Part shown: positions 27,721 to 38,100 of the stretch, piece by piece | Layout of the letters: the number at the start of each line of letters is the position of its first letter | How positions within the stretch are numbered: the stretch's first letter is position 1 | Assembly (NCBI RefSeq): GCF_003576645.1 | Contig: NC_044929.1 | Span: 6,417,920 to 6,481,919, forward strand | DNA from: Ipomoea triloba | Lineage: Eukaryota > Streptophyta > Magnoliopsida > Solanales > Convolvulaceae | Reading direction: 5' to 3' | Length of the DNA stretch: 64,000 nucleotides | Position numbers and translations under genes: made by a program | Notes under the pieces: model-generated | Database searches by the model: none | What the model saw: only the letters and a program-made list of their open reading frames with translations | Told to the model about the DNA's origin: nothing

Positions 27721-28750
27721 TCTGACCAGTTGATAACACAGTTAGCACCTGGTGATGGGTTTGGCTTTGCACCTCTACAAGTACCTACTATCAAAGTTGT
27801 TGCGTTAAAGAATACTAGGAAATACACTATTGTGAATGAAAGAAGTCTGCATTTGAATGCCATGCAAGACCTAGATTATGATGTCAGTATGGACAAGAGC
27901 CTTTCCTATTCAAATGAATGAGAATTCTTCAAAGACATGAAAATGGCTCAATATATCAAGAATTCAGGCAGGGAGCATTGCATGTCTTGTTTATAGAAGT
28001 CAGAAGTTCTCCAATTTTGTATAGCAGGCCAACTGATGTCACTGAAGCAATGTTGAACTCTCTTTTATGTTCAAGAGAATCTGTATAGCTGTCCTTGGCC
28101 CGGAAAAGTAAGTAAGAGTATCCTTGGGGTATTTATGAATCTGTAAATTTTTGAGATTAATGAGATTTTACTTTCAATACCGGCAACTCTTGTGTACAAT
28201 GTACAATAGAAATAGAAACCGTGTATAGGAAACTCTTGTACAATGTAAAAAGGAAGATAACTAATGTACCCATCATTCACAGCATATTTATATGAAGTGC
28301 ATAAAAAATTATTTCTAGCATTGAAAGTGCTACATCTAGATATTGCTCACCAGAAATAGGTGGAACCATGTGCAATCAATCAACCAGTTCACCAAATGCT
28401 CTAATAAAATCCTGTCCCAGTTATTAAAAAAAAACAGTATTAACATACATGAAACAACATTGCTTAAGGCAGAAGATTAGGAAGGTGACATAAGTGAAAA
28501 GCACATATTTTTCAATATAGTACTCCATATTAAAGAGATTTGAGACATTCTGTTCACTAACATATGCAGTGATATTTAGTTGCATACCACATACAAAAAC
28601 ACCTAGCAACATCTTTAGATACCAATGCATTAGCTTGTACCTTAATTTGATGGATTATCTCTTTGCTTTTTCTTCTGAAAAAAGGTTCAAGCCCATCTTG
28701 CTGGGGTTTGCAATGATTTGTCTCCAGTTTCATAGGAGGAGGATATCATG
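27721..28750. other. Region between convergent kinesin and PPR genes
   Basis: This holds the 3' flanks of both genes. A 63-residue open frame at 27730-27921 directly follows the kinesin stop; it is not needed for the motor gene and is probably 3' UTR, though an alternative terminal exon cannot be excluded (an acceptor-like ACACAG precedes 27743). No terminator or polyadenylation site can be fixed with confidence. Confidence 0.5.
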
Positions 28751-30448
28751 TTATACAGAAACAGAATCAAGCAGATGGTCATAATCCCAAATTGTGTGCC
28801 TTGACATCTTCAAGTGTTCATTTAACTGCAGCAGAGTTCTGTATATCCCCTCAAGCTGAGGGTGCGACCTATCCTCTGAATTGAAGTCATAAGCTCTGTT
28901 TTCCACCTCAATAGAGCTCTGACCTGGCTTCTTTCTAACACCAATATCCCGCATGACTATCCTTGATGCCCTAGCTTCATCCCACCTACCAAGAGAAGCG
29001 TATATGCTAGACAGAAGTGAATAATTGCCACTATTATGAGGCTCCACTTTGAGTAGGTGCCGAAGAGCTCGCTCCCCAAGTCCAGCATTGGCTTGGTTCC
29101 TAGATGCAGCAAGCAGTGATCCCCATATAGCTGCATTTGCTTCAAAAGGCATTCTTTTACTTAGGTCTTCAGCCTCTTGAAGGCGACCAGAACGCCCTAA
29201 AAGATCAATGATGCAGCCATAGTGTTTAATGTTGGGTTGAATCCCATACCTTTCTTCCATTGTATAGAAATACCAGCGACCCAATTCAACAAAACCAGCA
29301 TGGCTGCAGGCAGAAAGTACAGCTATTAAAGTCACATCATTAGGCTTAATTCCAGTCCCTTCCATTCGAGAAAACATGTCGAGAGCTTCTCTTCCAAGGC
29401 CATTAGTAGCCAACCCAGAGATCAATGTTGACCAAGTTACCACATTTTTGTTGGTCATACTCTCGAAAAGTTGTACAGCCTTCTGTATGCTCCCTGATTT
29501 AGCATACATATCAATAAGTGCATTTTTAAGACTTATAGTTCTCTGCAACTGATGTTGCTCAATATAAGTGTGGATCCACTCACCCAACTCAAGGTCACCC
29601 AAATTTGCACAAGCCGAGAGTGCAGCCAACATGGCTACCTCATCGGGCTTGACTCCACTTGAATCAGCCATCATTCTCCGAAAAACAGCAATAGCATCAT
29701 GAGACTGATTTCCCTGAGCATAACCAGTTATGATAGTAGTCCAAGAAACAACATTTCTCCTGGGCATACGCTGGAACAAGTCAGCTGCACTACCCATATC
29801 ACCAGCCTTGGCGTAGCCGGCTATTATGGCATTCCACAGCGCCACATCCCAATGAAGCATTTCATCAAACACCTTTCGTGCATCGGAAACAAGCCCGCAA
29901 GAAGAGTACGTACGTACGAGCGACACCCCCACGTGGACATCATTGTTCAATCCTGCCCTAACAGCCTCGCAGTGAATCTGCCGGCCGGTGAATATCAATC
30001 CACAATCGCCGATAACGGCACTCAACACAAACGGAATAGAGTAAGTATCGTGCTTCAAACCTATGACTCGAGCCCTTTTATAGAGGCTAATGGCCTGTTC
30101 GGACAAACGCGGCTGGCGAGCGAGAGCGTCAATGGCGGTGTTGTATAGGTACATATCCGGATTGGGAGCGAAGAACACTGAGAAATACACATAGTCGGAG
30201 AACCCAAGCGCGGAGAGAGTGGCGACGAATCGATTGAGAAGTATGTTATCGTGATCCAGAGCTCGGACGAGCATATAGCAGTGGGCTTGATGAATATGCG
30301 CTGCAGTGGAGCATTTCTTTAGCAGAACCTCAAAAGATTGGTCTACAGGCGGAAAGACGCCGGCGTTTCCGTGGAGGTGTTTAAGATTTCTGAGTAGTGG
30401 CGATGGCCATATGCCAATTTTACGACGGCTCAGCCGCGTAAGTAGCAT
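28751..30448 (-). CDS. PLS-class pentatricopeptide repeat protein, E/E+ type
   Basis: A single uninterrupted exon of 565 codons starts at ATG 30448 and ends with TAA at 28751. The N-terminus is rich in Arg/Leu/Ser with no acidic residue in the first 15 positions (MLLTRLSRRKIG), as in organelle-targeting peptides. The body carries repeated PPR motifs such as 'VALWNAIIAGYAKAGDMGSA', 'VVSWTTIITGYAQGNQSHDA' and 'VVTWSTLISGLATNGLGREA'. The C-terminus shows the E region ('LLGRSGRLQEAEDL', 'IWGSLLAASRNQANAG', 'YSLLSSIYASLGRWDEA') and E+ ('KKPGQSSIEVENRAYDF'), and stops without a DYW deaminase domain. Such proteins bind organellar RNA sequence-specifically, usually for C-to-U editing with a deaminase in trans. 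The target is unknown. A MULE-type MITE lies 157 bases upstream of the start codon. Confidence 0.92.
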   Translation of the reverse strand: MLLTRLSRRKIGIWPSPLLRNLKHLHGNAGVFPPVDQSFEVLLKKCSTAAHIHQAHCYMLVRALDHDNILLNRFVATLSALGFSDYVYFSVFFAPNPDMYLYNTAIDALARQPRLSEQAISLYKRARVIGLKHDTYSIPFVLSAVIGDCGLIFTGRQIHCEAVRAGLNNDVHVGVSLVRTYSSCGLVSDARKVFDEMLHWDVALWNAIIAGYAKAGDMGSAADLFQRMPRRNVVSWTTIITGYAQGNQSHDAIAVFRRMMADSSGVKPDEVAMLAALSACANLGDLELGEWIHTYIEQHQLQRTISLKNALIDMYAKSGSIQKAVQLFESMTNKNVVTWSTLISGLATNGLGREALDMFSRMEGTGIKPNDVTLIAVLSACSHAGFVELGRWYFYTMEERYGIQPNIKHYGCIIDLLGRSGRLQEAEDLSKRMPFEANAAIWGSLLAASRNQANAGLGERALRHLLKVEPHNSGNYSLLSSIYASLGRWDEARASRIVMRDIGVRKKPGQSSIEVENRAYDFNSEDRSHPQLEGIYRTLLQLNEHLKMSRHTIWDYDHLLDSVSV

Positions 30449-30604
30449 TACCTTCAAATACAAAAGAATCCGAAATCTCTATGGATACTCTCAAGCCTGG
30501 TGAATTAACACTGCATGTCTGCATTTTTACCTTCACAGGAGGCTTGTCTTTTTTGTGTAAAAGAAAAAGAGAGGGACAATTAAAAGAATTGTTATACCAA
30601 TTAA

Positions 30605-31096
30605 GAGTAAATACCAGTGGAGGTCCTCCGACTTTGATGGCACCGCCATTTTTAGTCTTCAACTTTTAAATTAACCATTTTTAGTCTTCTGACTTTGATG
30701 ACACTGCCACTTTTAGTCCTCAACTTTTAAATCAACTACTTTTAGTCATCTTACTTTTTGTTTCTTGCCACCTATGATCCTTTCTTTACAATTAGACATC
30801 TAATGTCATTTTTTCAAGGGCAATTCAGTCATTTGGTCCAAAATTTAGTGTTAACAAAGAGGAGTGGAGAATAGAGTTTCTTCAATTATTCTGATGATGA
30901 AACATAATACTTAATACATTAATTATGAAATGACTGAATTGCCCTTCAGAAAATGACATTAGATGTCCAATTCTAAAGGAAGGACCATAGGTGGCTAGAA
31001 ACAAAAAGTAAGAGAACTAAAAGTGGTTGATTTAAAAGTTGAGGACTAAAAGTGACGGTGCCATCAAAGTCGGGGGACCTCCAATGGTATTTACTC
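30605..31096. mobile_element. MULE-type MITE upstream of the PPR gene
   Basis: The arms are inverted copies of about 200 bases, opening with GAGTAAATACCAGTGGAGGT and closing with GGTATTTACTC. The direct duplication TACCAATTAA flanks it exactly (30595-30604 and 31097-31106). Arms contain repeated 'CTTTTAGTCCTCAACTTTTA' units. There is no coding capacity. The 10-base duplication of form TA...AA and the GAGT end match the outer MULE-type element at 6663-9245. Confidence 0.85.
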
Positions 31097-31106
31097 TACC
31101 AATTAA

Positions 31107-32096
31107 ACTCGTTGAAATAAAAAAAAAATAAAGAAAAATATGAAAAGACAAAAATATTCTAGTATGAATTATGAAAAGACAAAAAATAACTAAAGAAAAA
31201 TATGACAAAACAAAAAAAATAACTAAAAAAAAATGAAAAGACAATAATTTGTATCCTAATACGGAGTAGTATTTATACAATTATACAAGTAGAGTTATGA
31301 ATTATGATGACGGTCTATTGAGAAGATAATTGCCATGTTTGATAAATGATTGTTAGGTAAGGGTAAAAAGGTATTTGGTAAATTAATTTTTAATTGTTTG
31401 GTATAATTTCTTTTAAAGCTTTTAAAAATAAAAAAAAAATTAAAAAATTCCATCACTTTTATGGCCGCAGCATACAACACGCCTCTAAGCTTAGAAATCA
31501 TTTAAACCCAATTCAAAATATTGATGGTGCAATGATGAAAATATTTGACTTGGCTGTAATATTTTATGAGATCCAAAGAAGAACTCAACATGTTATTTAG
31601 CTCAATCCCCTTTCACCATACCTTTTCCTTTTAGATATTATTATAGAAGCTCTCTTGTGACTTGTGTATGCTAAAGAAAGCAGTAGTGACTGAAGGAGCT
31701 ATTGATAGTTTGAAAATGAACAGAAATGCCCCATGCATAACACACCTTTTCTTTGTCAATAGCATATTGATACTACGTATTTAGTAATAGCATCTACAAC
31801 ATTGGATTTTGAAGAGTTTCTCCAGGCTTTGAAGCTTATGTGGAAGAAAGAGGTGAGAAGAAAAAGAAGAAAATTGAACTCCTATTGATTTTTTTGCCAA
31901 AAAAAAAAAAGAAGAAGAAGAAATTGGCAGTGCACGCGCAGGTGCATTAAAGACCTAGAAATTGGCACGCACTGCACCCCCCACCCTGGCCTGACAAGAC
32001 TGGAGGGAAAAAGCATGGTGACTCAACTGATCGATAGAGACTAGACTTTTGCTCATTGAGCAGAAACCGAAGTATCATGTGTGGTAACCTTGGAAG
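31107..32096. other. Intergenic region, no gene seen
   Basis: A-rich and T-rich runs and degenerate AAGAAG repeats (near 31860 and 31910) are present. No coding segment with recognisable domains is visible. Its right part is the 3' flank of the RRM gene. Confidence 0.5.
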
Positions 32097-32886
32097 TCAT
32101 CCTTTCTGGGCATAATGGACTCTTATGCTTCTGCCATCCAATAACTACATAGAAGCATAATAATGAATCCAGGAGAGACTACTAAAGTGTATGCATTAAA
32201 AACACTTTTACAAGTACCTGGCCATCCATTTCCTTTAAAGCCTTGCTTGCTGCAGTTTCAGACTCAAATTTCACAAACCCATAGCCCTTGGATTTCCCAC
32301 TTTTGTGGTCACATATTACCTTCACTAAAACACGCAATACAATGTATCCTGTCTTTTCAGAGGTAGCAAAATGTTGCAGAAACTGGAAAAGATCACTGGC
32401 TTTTCTATTAATTATTACCTTCAATTAATTCACCATGGCTCTCAAAAGCTCCCTTTAGAACAGCTTCATTGGTGTCGTATGAAAGGCCTGAAACATTCGT
32501 TTGTAATAAAATTTAGGATGGCACAGAGAACCCAAATCTGGGATTTGTTCAAAATATGCAATTCTGTGTGGGGAGGTGTGTGTGTGTGTTGGGGGGGGGG
32601 GGCAACAGTTAGTTCAAGAAATATTGTGCATTTTTATTAACGTTAATCAATTATCTATTGGTTAATGGTTCATCAAACTCTACCAATTATGGCGCAGCAT
32701 AAAATTCATTGTTATTTAGACAATTTGTCAAACATCTTACAAGCAAGAAATAAACCCTTCGCATAAAGTAAGAGTAGAGAGACCTCCGATGAACAGATTG
32801 CGGCAAGCGAGACTTGACATGAGCCTTCTGGCAAGTGGGGCTGCAGCAGAGATGGGGATGGCATTCAGGCATTGCATACGGCGCAT
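32097..32886 (-). CDS. Small RRM RNA-binding protein, probably organellar
   Basis: Four minus-strand exons join into 108 codons plus stop: 32886-32784, 32487-32419, 32324-32218, 32144-32097. All introns (296, 94 and 73 bases) are GT-AG, and every junction keeps frame. An in-frame TAA lies six bases upstream of the ATG, fixing the start. Residues about 1-28 (MRRMQCLNAIPISAAAPLARR) are basic and hydroxylated with no acidic residue, like a mitochondrial or plastid presequence. The remainder is one complete RRM: RNP2 'LFIGGL' straddling the first junction, 'SYDTNEAVLKGAFESHGEL', RNP1 'KGYGFVKF', and a final strand 'LLDGRSIRVHYAQKG' directly before the stop. Single-RRM organelle proteins of this size bind RNA and some act in editing or splicing; the specific role is unknown. 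The Helitron begins 96 bases upstream. Confidence 0.87.
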
Positions 32887-33335
32887 TGATTTTTATTCTG
32901 GATGGTGTACTCTGCTTGATCCTATAGAATTTTATGCAAGACATAAGTTACCCGCAAATACAAATGTATTTATAAGTATAATCTATATCTATATATATAT
33001 TAAAACAGAAGTACTAACTTTCCCGCTCATTTTAGTCCAAAAATTTTGAAATCGGTCAACATAATATTATATAATAATTACTTATCAGAAATTCTAGCCT
33101 TCCTTATCATTCCTTATTTATGGCTAAAATTGACAAAATATTCAAAATATGATTCCATTCCTTATTCTACATGAAAATTAATTTGAAATATTTTAGTCAA
33201 TTACATTCCTGTATGGATTCCTTATTTATGTACATATATTAACAAAATAGTCACACGGAAATAATAATTATTAAACAAAATAATAGTTATTATACCATGC
33301 AATTCAATTATTGTTCAAAATATTTTAATCTTGCG

Positions 33336-33399
<64 letters not shown>

Positions 33400-33401
<2 letters not shown>

Positions 33402-34261
33402 CTCTATGATGTATATTATAGTATTCAAAAAAAATTACTATATTATGTTAATGTACGTAATTAAATTCCTCTCATGATAATATTCAAAAAAAAAAAAAAT
33501 TCCAACAATCAAATTACTATATGATGTATATTATAGTATTAAAAAAATATTACTATATTATGTTATTGTATGTAATTAAATTCCTCTCATGATAATATTA
33601 AAAAAATGAAAATTTCAACAATCAAATTACTATATGATATATATTATAGTATTTAAAAAAATATTACTATATTATGTTAATGTACGTAACTAAATTCCTC
33701 TCATTATAATATTCAAAAAAAAAATCAAACAATCAAATTACTATATGATGTATATTATAGTATTAAAAAAATATTACTATATTATGTTAATGTACATAAC
33801 TAAATTCCTCTCATGATAATATTCAAAAAAAAAAATAAAAATTTCAACAATCAAATTACTATATGGTAAAAAAAAAATAAAAATTTCAACAATCAAATTA
33901 CTATATGGTGTATATTATAGTGTTAAAAAAATATTACTATATTATGTTAATGTACGTAATTAAATTCTTCTCATCATAATACTCAAACAAAATAAAAATT
34001 CCAACAATCAAATTACAATATGATGTATATTATAGTATTAAAAAAATATTACTATATTATGTTAATGTACGTAATTAAATTCCTCTCATGATAATATTCA
34101 AAAAAATAAAAATTCCAACAATCAAATTACAATATGATGTATATTATAGTATTCCAAAAAATATTAATATATTATGTTAATGTACATAATTAAATTTCTC
34201 TCATGATAATATTCACACAAAAAAAAATTTACAACAATTAAATTACTATATGATGTATATT
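33400..34261. repeat. ~114-bp tandem array in Helitron unit 1
   Basis: The motif 'CAATCAAATTACTATATGAT' and the segment 'TATTACTATATTATGTTAAT' recur with spacing of 111-118 bases (starts near 33511, 33624, 33735, 33853, 34010, 34124, 34240), plus one 42-base partial copy near 33860-33900. It is preceded by a (TA)n tract at about 33340-33399. Confidence 0.9.
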
Positions 34262-34962
34262 ATCTATATATATATATTAAAACAGAAGTACTAACTTTCC
34301 CGCTCATTTTAGTCCAAAAATTTTGAAATCGGTCAACATAATATTATATAATAATTACTTATCAGAAATTCTAGCCTTCCTTATCATTCCTTATTTATGG
34401 CTAAAATTGACAAAATATTCAAAATATGACTCCATTCCTTATTCTACACGGAAATTAATTTGAAATATTTTAGTCAATTACATTCCTGTATGGATTCCTT
34501 ATTTATGTACATATATTAACAAAATAGTCACACGGAAATAATAATTATTAAACAAAATTATAGTTATTATGTTAGCCATGTTATATTTAATACTTGTATA
34601 ATATATAGTTANATCTATATATATATATTAAAACAGAAGTACTAACTTTCCCGCTCATTTTAGTCCAAAAATTTTGAAATCGGTCAACATAATATTATAT
34701 AATAATTACTTATCAGAAATTCTAGCCTTCCTTATCATTCCTTATTTATGGCTAAAATTGACAAAATATTCAAAATATGACTCCATTCCTTATTCTACAC
34801 GGAAATTAATTTGAAATATTTTAGTCAATTACATTCCTGTATGGATTCCTTATTTATGTACATATATTAACAAAATAGTCACACGGAAATAATAATTATT
34901 AAACAAAATTATAGTTATTATGTTAGCCATGTTATATTTAATACTTGTATAATATATAGTTA
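34262..34962. other. Single-N join between 350-bp duplicates
   Basis: The N at 34612 separates 34262-34611 from 34613-34962, which read as the same 350 bases. The left copy ends 42 bases into the copia LTR sequence, which cannot be a biological boundary. This is most simply two overlapping contigs that were not merged. Confidence 0.88.
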
Positions 34963-35087
34963 TAGTATTAGTGGCTAGCCTTTGGTCAATAATGTGTTCC
35001 TATAGTTTAGGAGACTATTGTGCAGTCTCTCATATAGGAACTCCATCAATCTGTAATTCAGTTAATCGAGGTTAATCTACGCTCATC
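34921..35087 (+). repeat. Left LTR of the copia element
   Basis: The 167-base repeat begins TGTTAGCCATGTTATATTTA and ends TCTACGCTCATC. It is directly followed by the primer-binding site. It should contain the element's promoter; a TATAATATATAG motif lies about 30 bases in. Confidence 0.9.
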
Positions 35088-35151
35088 TGGTATCAGCGTC
35101 AGGTTAGGATATCTCTTTCTCTCTCCTACCTTCCCGTAAAATCGTAAACTG

Positions 35152-38100
35152 ATGGCCTCTCCGGTGAACGACGGTGCGATCACTCCCGCTGTCGCTCCGA
35201 CGATGCCGCCGACTCCATCCTTGTCGACGGCCAATCACTCCGTAACCATCAAACTTACCTCCAGGAATTATATCTATTGGAGAACCCAAATCCTACCCTT
35301 TTTACGTAGCCAAGGACTCATCGGCTACATTGACGGCTCTCATCCGTGCCCGCCGGCCACAATTCCTTCTGGCGTTCCGTCAACTGCCACTGCACCGTCG
35401 CCGGCGATCCCCAATCCTGCCTACATGCCGTGGGTGCAACAGGATCAGGGGATCCTTTCTCTAATCGTATCCTCGCTCACAAGCGAGGTAATGTATCTCG
35501 CCGTAGGGAAGGACACCTCCCGCGACGTCTGGGATTCCATCACCGGAGCTCTTGCGTCCACGTCGAGAACACGCTGCCTCAGCCTTCTAGGGCAATTCCA
35601 GACTCTTCGCCAAGGGAATTCTACACCGGCGGAGTATCTAGGTCAGGCGCAGATGTTAGTCGAAGCCCTCTCGCTAGCTGGTCGCCCTCTCACCGCCGAC
35701 GAGCAGATCCTCTACGTTCTAAGAGGACTGCGTCCGGAGTTTCGCGCCTTGGCCAGCCATCTCACCGCTGCTGCAACACCGGTCACGTTGCCGCAACTCG
35801 CCGACCAAGTGCAGGCGCAGGAGTTCATCCAGATCGATGATTACTCGCCGGCTGACTCGACTGGATCGCAGGTTGCTCCGTCGGCGTTTCATACAGGTCG
35901 CGGCAGGAGCAACTCTGGAAATGGCGGACGGCATTTCTCCTCTGGCCGTGGTGGCGGTCGCAACTGGCGCGGACGTGGTGGTGGCACTCCAGGCCGCGGC
36001 GGCAGAGGCGGTACTCCCAAGTGCCAGATTTGCAGATCCCATGGACATACTGCTGTGACGTGCTTCAAGCGGTATGATGATCGGCCACCGGCTCAAGCAC
36101 ACGCCACTTACTCCGGCGAAGTCGCGGCTCCAATGGCGGCGGATGCGTGGTACCCTGACACCGGCGCATCCTCACATGCCACGCCGGATGCGCAGTTGCT
36201 GGATCACACTGAGCCATACATGGGTGGTGATGTGCTGAAAGTAGGAAATGGTACAGGTTTGGACATAACTAGTGTCGGTCGCACGGTTATCCCTTCTGAG
36301 TCGCACTTGTTACAAATGTCTAATATATTGCATGTGCCAAATTTGTCTTTACCGTTACTCTCTGTTTATCGTTTCACTAACGAGAATAACGTTTACTTCG
36401 AGTTTCATAAAAGTTTCTTTCTTGTGAAGGACTGCACAACGCAGGCGGTTCTGCTTAAGGGTTCCACTTCGGGCGGTCTGTACAAGTTGTTGCTTCCTCG
36501 TAGTCAATCTGCGTTCGTTACAGCCCGAGCCTCATCTGCCATTTGGCACCAACGTCTGGGTCATCCACATAGCCAAGTTTTGCAACGAGTCTTGAAACTG
36601 TGTCCAGTCACAAATAAAGTCAGTTCGTTACCAGTTTGTCCGGCCTGTCAACTTGGAAAAGCATCTCGATTTCCTTTAGATAGGGCTAAAAATAATAGCA
36701 ATGCTGTCTTAGATTTGATTTTTACGGATATTTGGGGTCCGTCTCCAGTTATTTCAACCTCGGGTAGTCGTTATTTTGTCCTATTTGTAGACGACTACTC
36801 CCGGTATACTTGGTATTATCCCCTACGTGTAAAATCTGATCTATATACAGTTTTTACCTTGTTTCGGGCAATGGTAGAACGACGGTTCTCCCGTTCTATC
36901 AAGGCCATTCAGTCAGACTTAGGTGGAGAATATCGTCATCTTCACACTATGTTTGAATCGTTAGGTATAACGCATCGTCAGTCTTGTGCCCACACGCATG
37001 AACAAAATGGGAGGGTAGAACGCCGCAATAGGCACATAGTAGAAACGGGGTTAGCGTTAATGGCTCACAGTTCCACTCCCCTCAAATTTTGGGACTTCGC
37101 TTTTGAGTCTGCAACTCTTCTAATTAATTGCTTACCCTCTTCCGCTATAAAATTCAACAGTCCGTACTATAAGTTATATAATGTTCAACCTCCTTACACC
37201 TTTTTTCGTGTCTTCGGTTGTCGATGTTTCCCTTACCTTCGTCCATACAATCGCCACAAAATTGAGTATAGGTCCACTCCGTGTGTCTTCCTAGGTTATC
37301 CGGTTTCATATAGGGGGTACCGTTGCATGGACCTAGACACTGGTAAAGTCTATATCTGTCGCCATGTGCGGTTTGATGAAAGTGTTTTTCCTTTTCAGGG
37401 TACTTTACAGGATAATGTGACGTCACAAACACCTTCTATTCCTTGGGCAACTGCACCGTTAGTTACTCAAGTGCACAGTCCTTCTACACCCATAATTCCT
37501 ACTACGGAGGCGTCTACGTCACAGTATGTTCCTACCTCGTCAACCGACACACAAGGTGACATACAGTTAGTACCTTCACCAACGGTAACGCGTTCTACTT
37601 CGGACACACAACCAGTCACGGCTCAAATTCAGGATACTGGTCATGCCATGCGCACACGCAGAAAGACTAAGGGTACTGGTGAGCAGTTTTTTGCTCTACA
37701 CACCACCACTGATCCCACTTGTTACTCCCAAGCTGTGGGACACCCGCATTGGCGAGATGCTATGGATCAGGAGTTCAATGCATTATTGCATAACAATACC
37801 TGGAAACTTGTGCCTGCTACACCATTAATGAACATTATCGGCTGCAAATGGGTATATCGCACCAAACGTAAGGCAGATGGAACTATAGAAAGGTATAAAG
37901 CACGGCTTGTTGCCAAAGGTTTTAATCAGGTCGCGGGTGAAGACTTTTTCGACACCTTCAGTCCCGTTGTGAAACCCACGACAGTTAGACTTCTGTTTTC
38001 TCTAGCTGTCACTCATTCTTGGACTCTACGCCAGTTAGATGTCCACAACGCTTTCCTAAATGGGCATCTCCCTGAAACAGTGTATATGAAACAGCCGCCG

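Noticed and set aside
27730..27921. A 63-residue frame just after the kinesin stop as a further kinesin exon
   Set aside because: The kinesin frame closes properly at 27720 after a plausible C-terminal exon; adding this frame requires skipping that tail. Kept only as an alternative.
32687..32944. 85-residue minus-strand frame at the RRM locus as the real product
   Set aside because: It is in a different frame from the one that joins into an RRM by splicing; the ATG at 32886 frame fits RNP2 and the downstream exons.
33400..34261. Regularly spaced repeats that could suggest a CRISPR array
   Set aside because: The whole ~114-bp unit repeats, with no unique spacers between constant short repeats, and the sequence is plant nuclear DNA; it is an ordinary tandem array.
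37154..37432. Minus-strand open frame inside the copia pol region
   Set aside because: Antisense shadow of the intact Gag-Pol frame.
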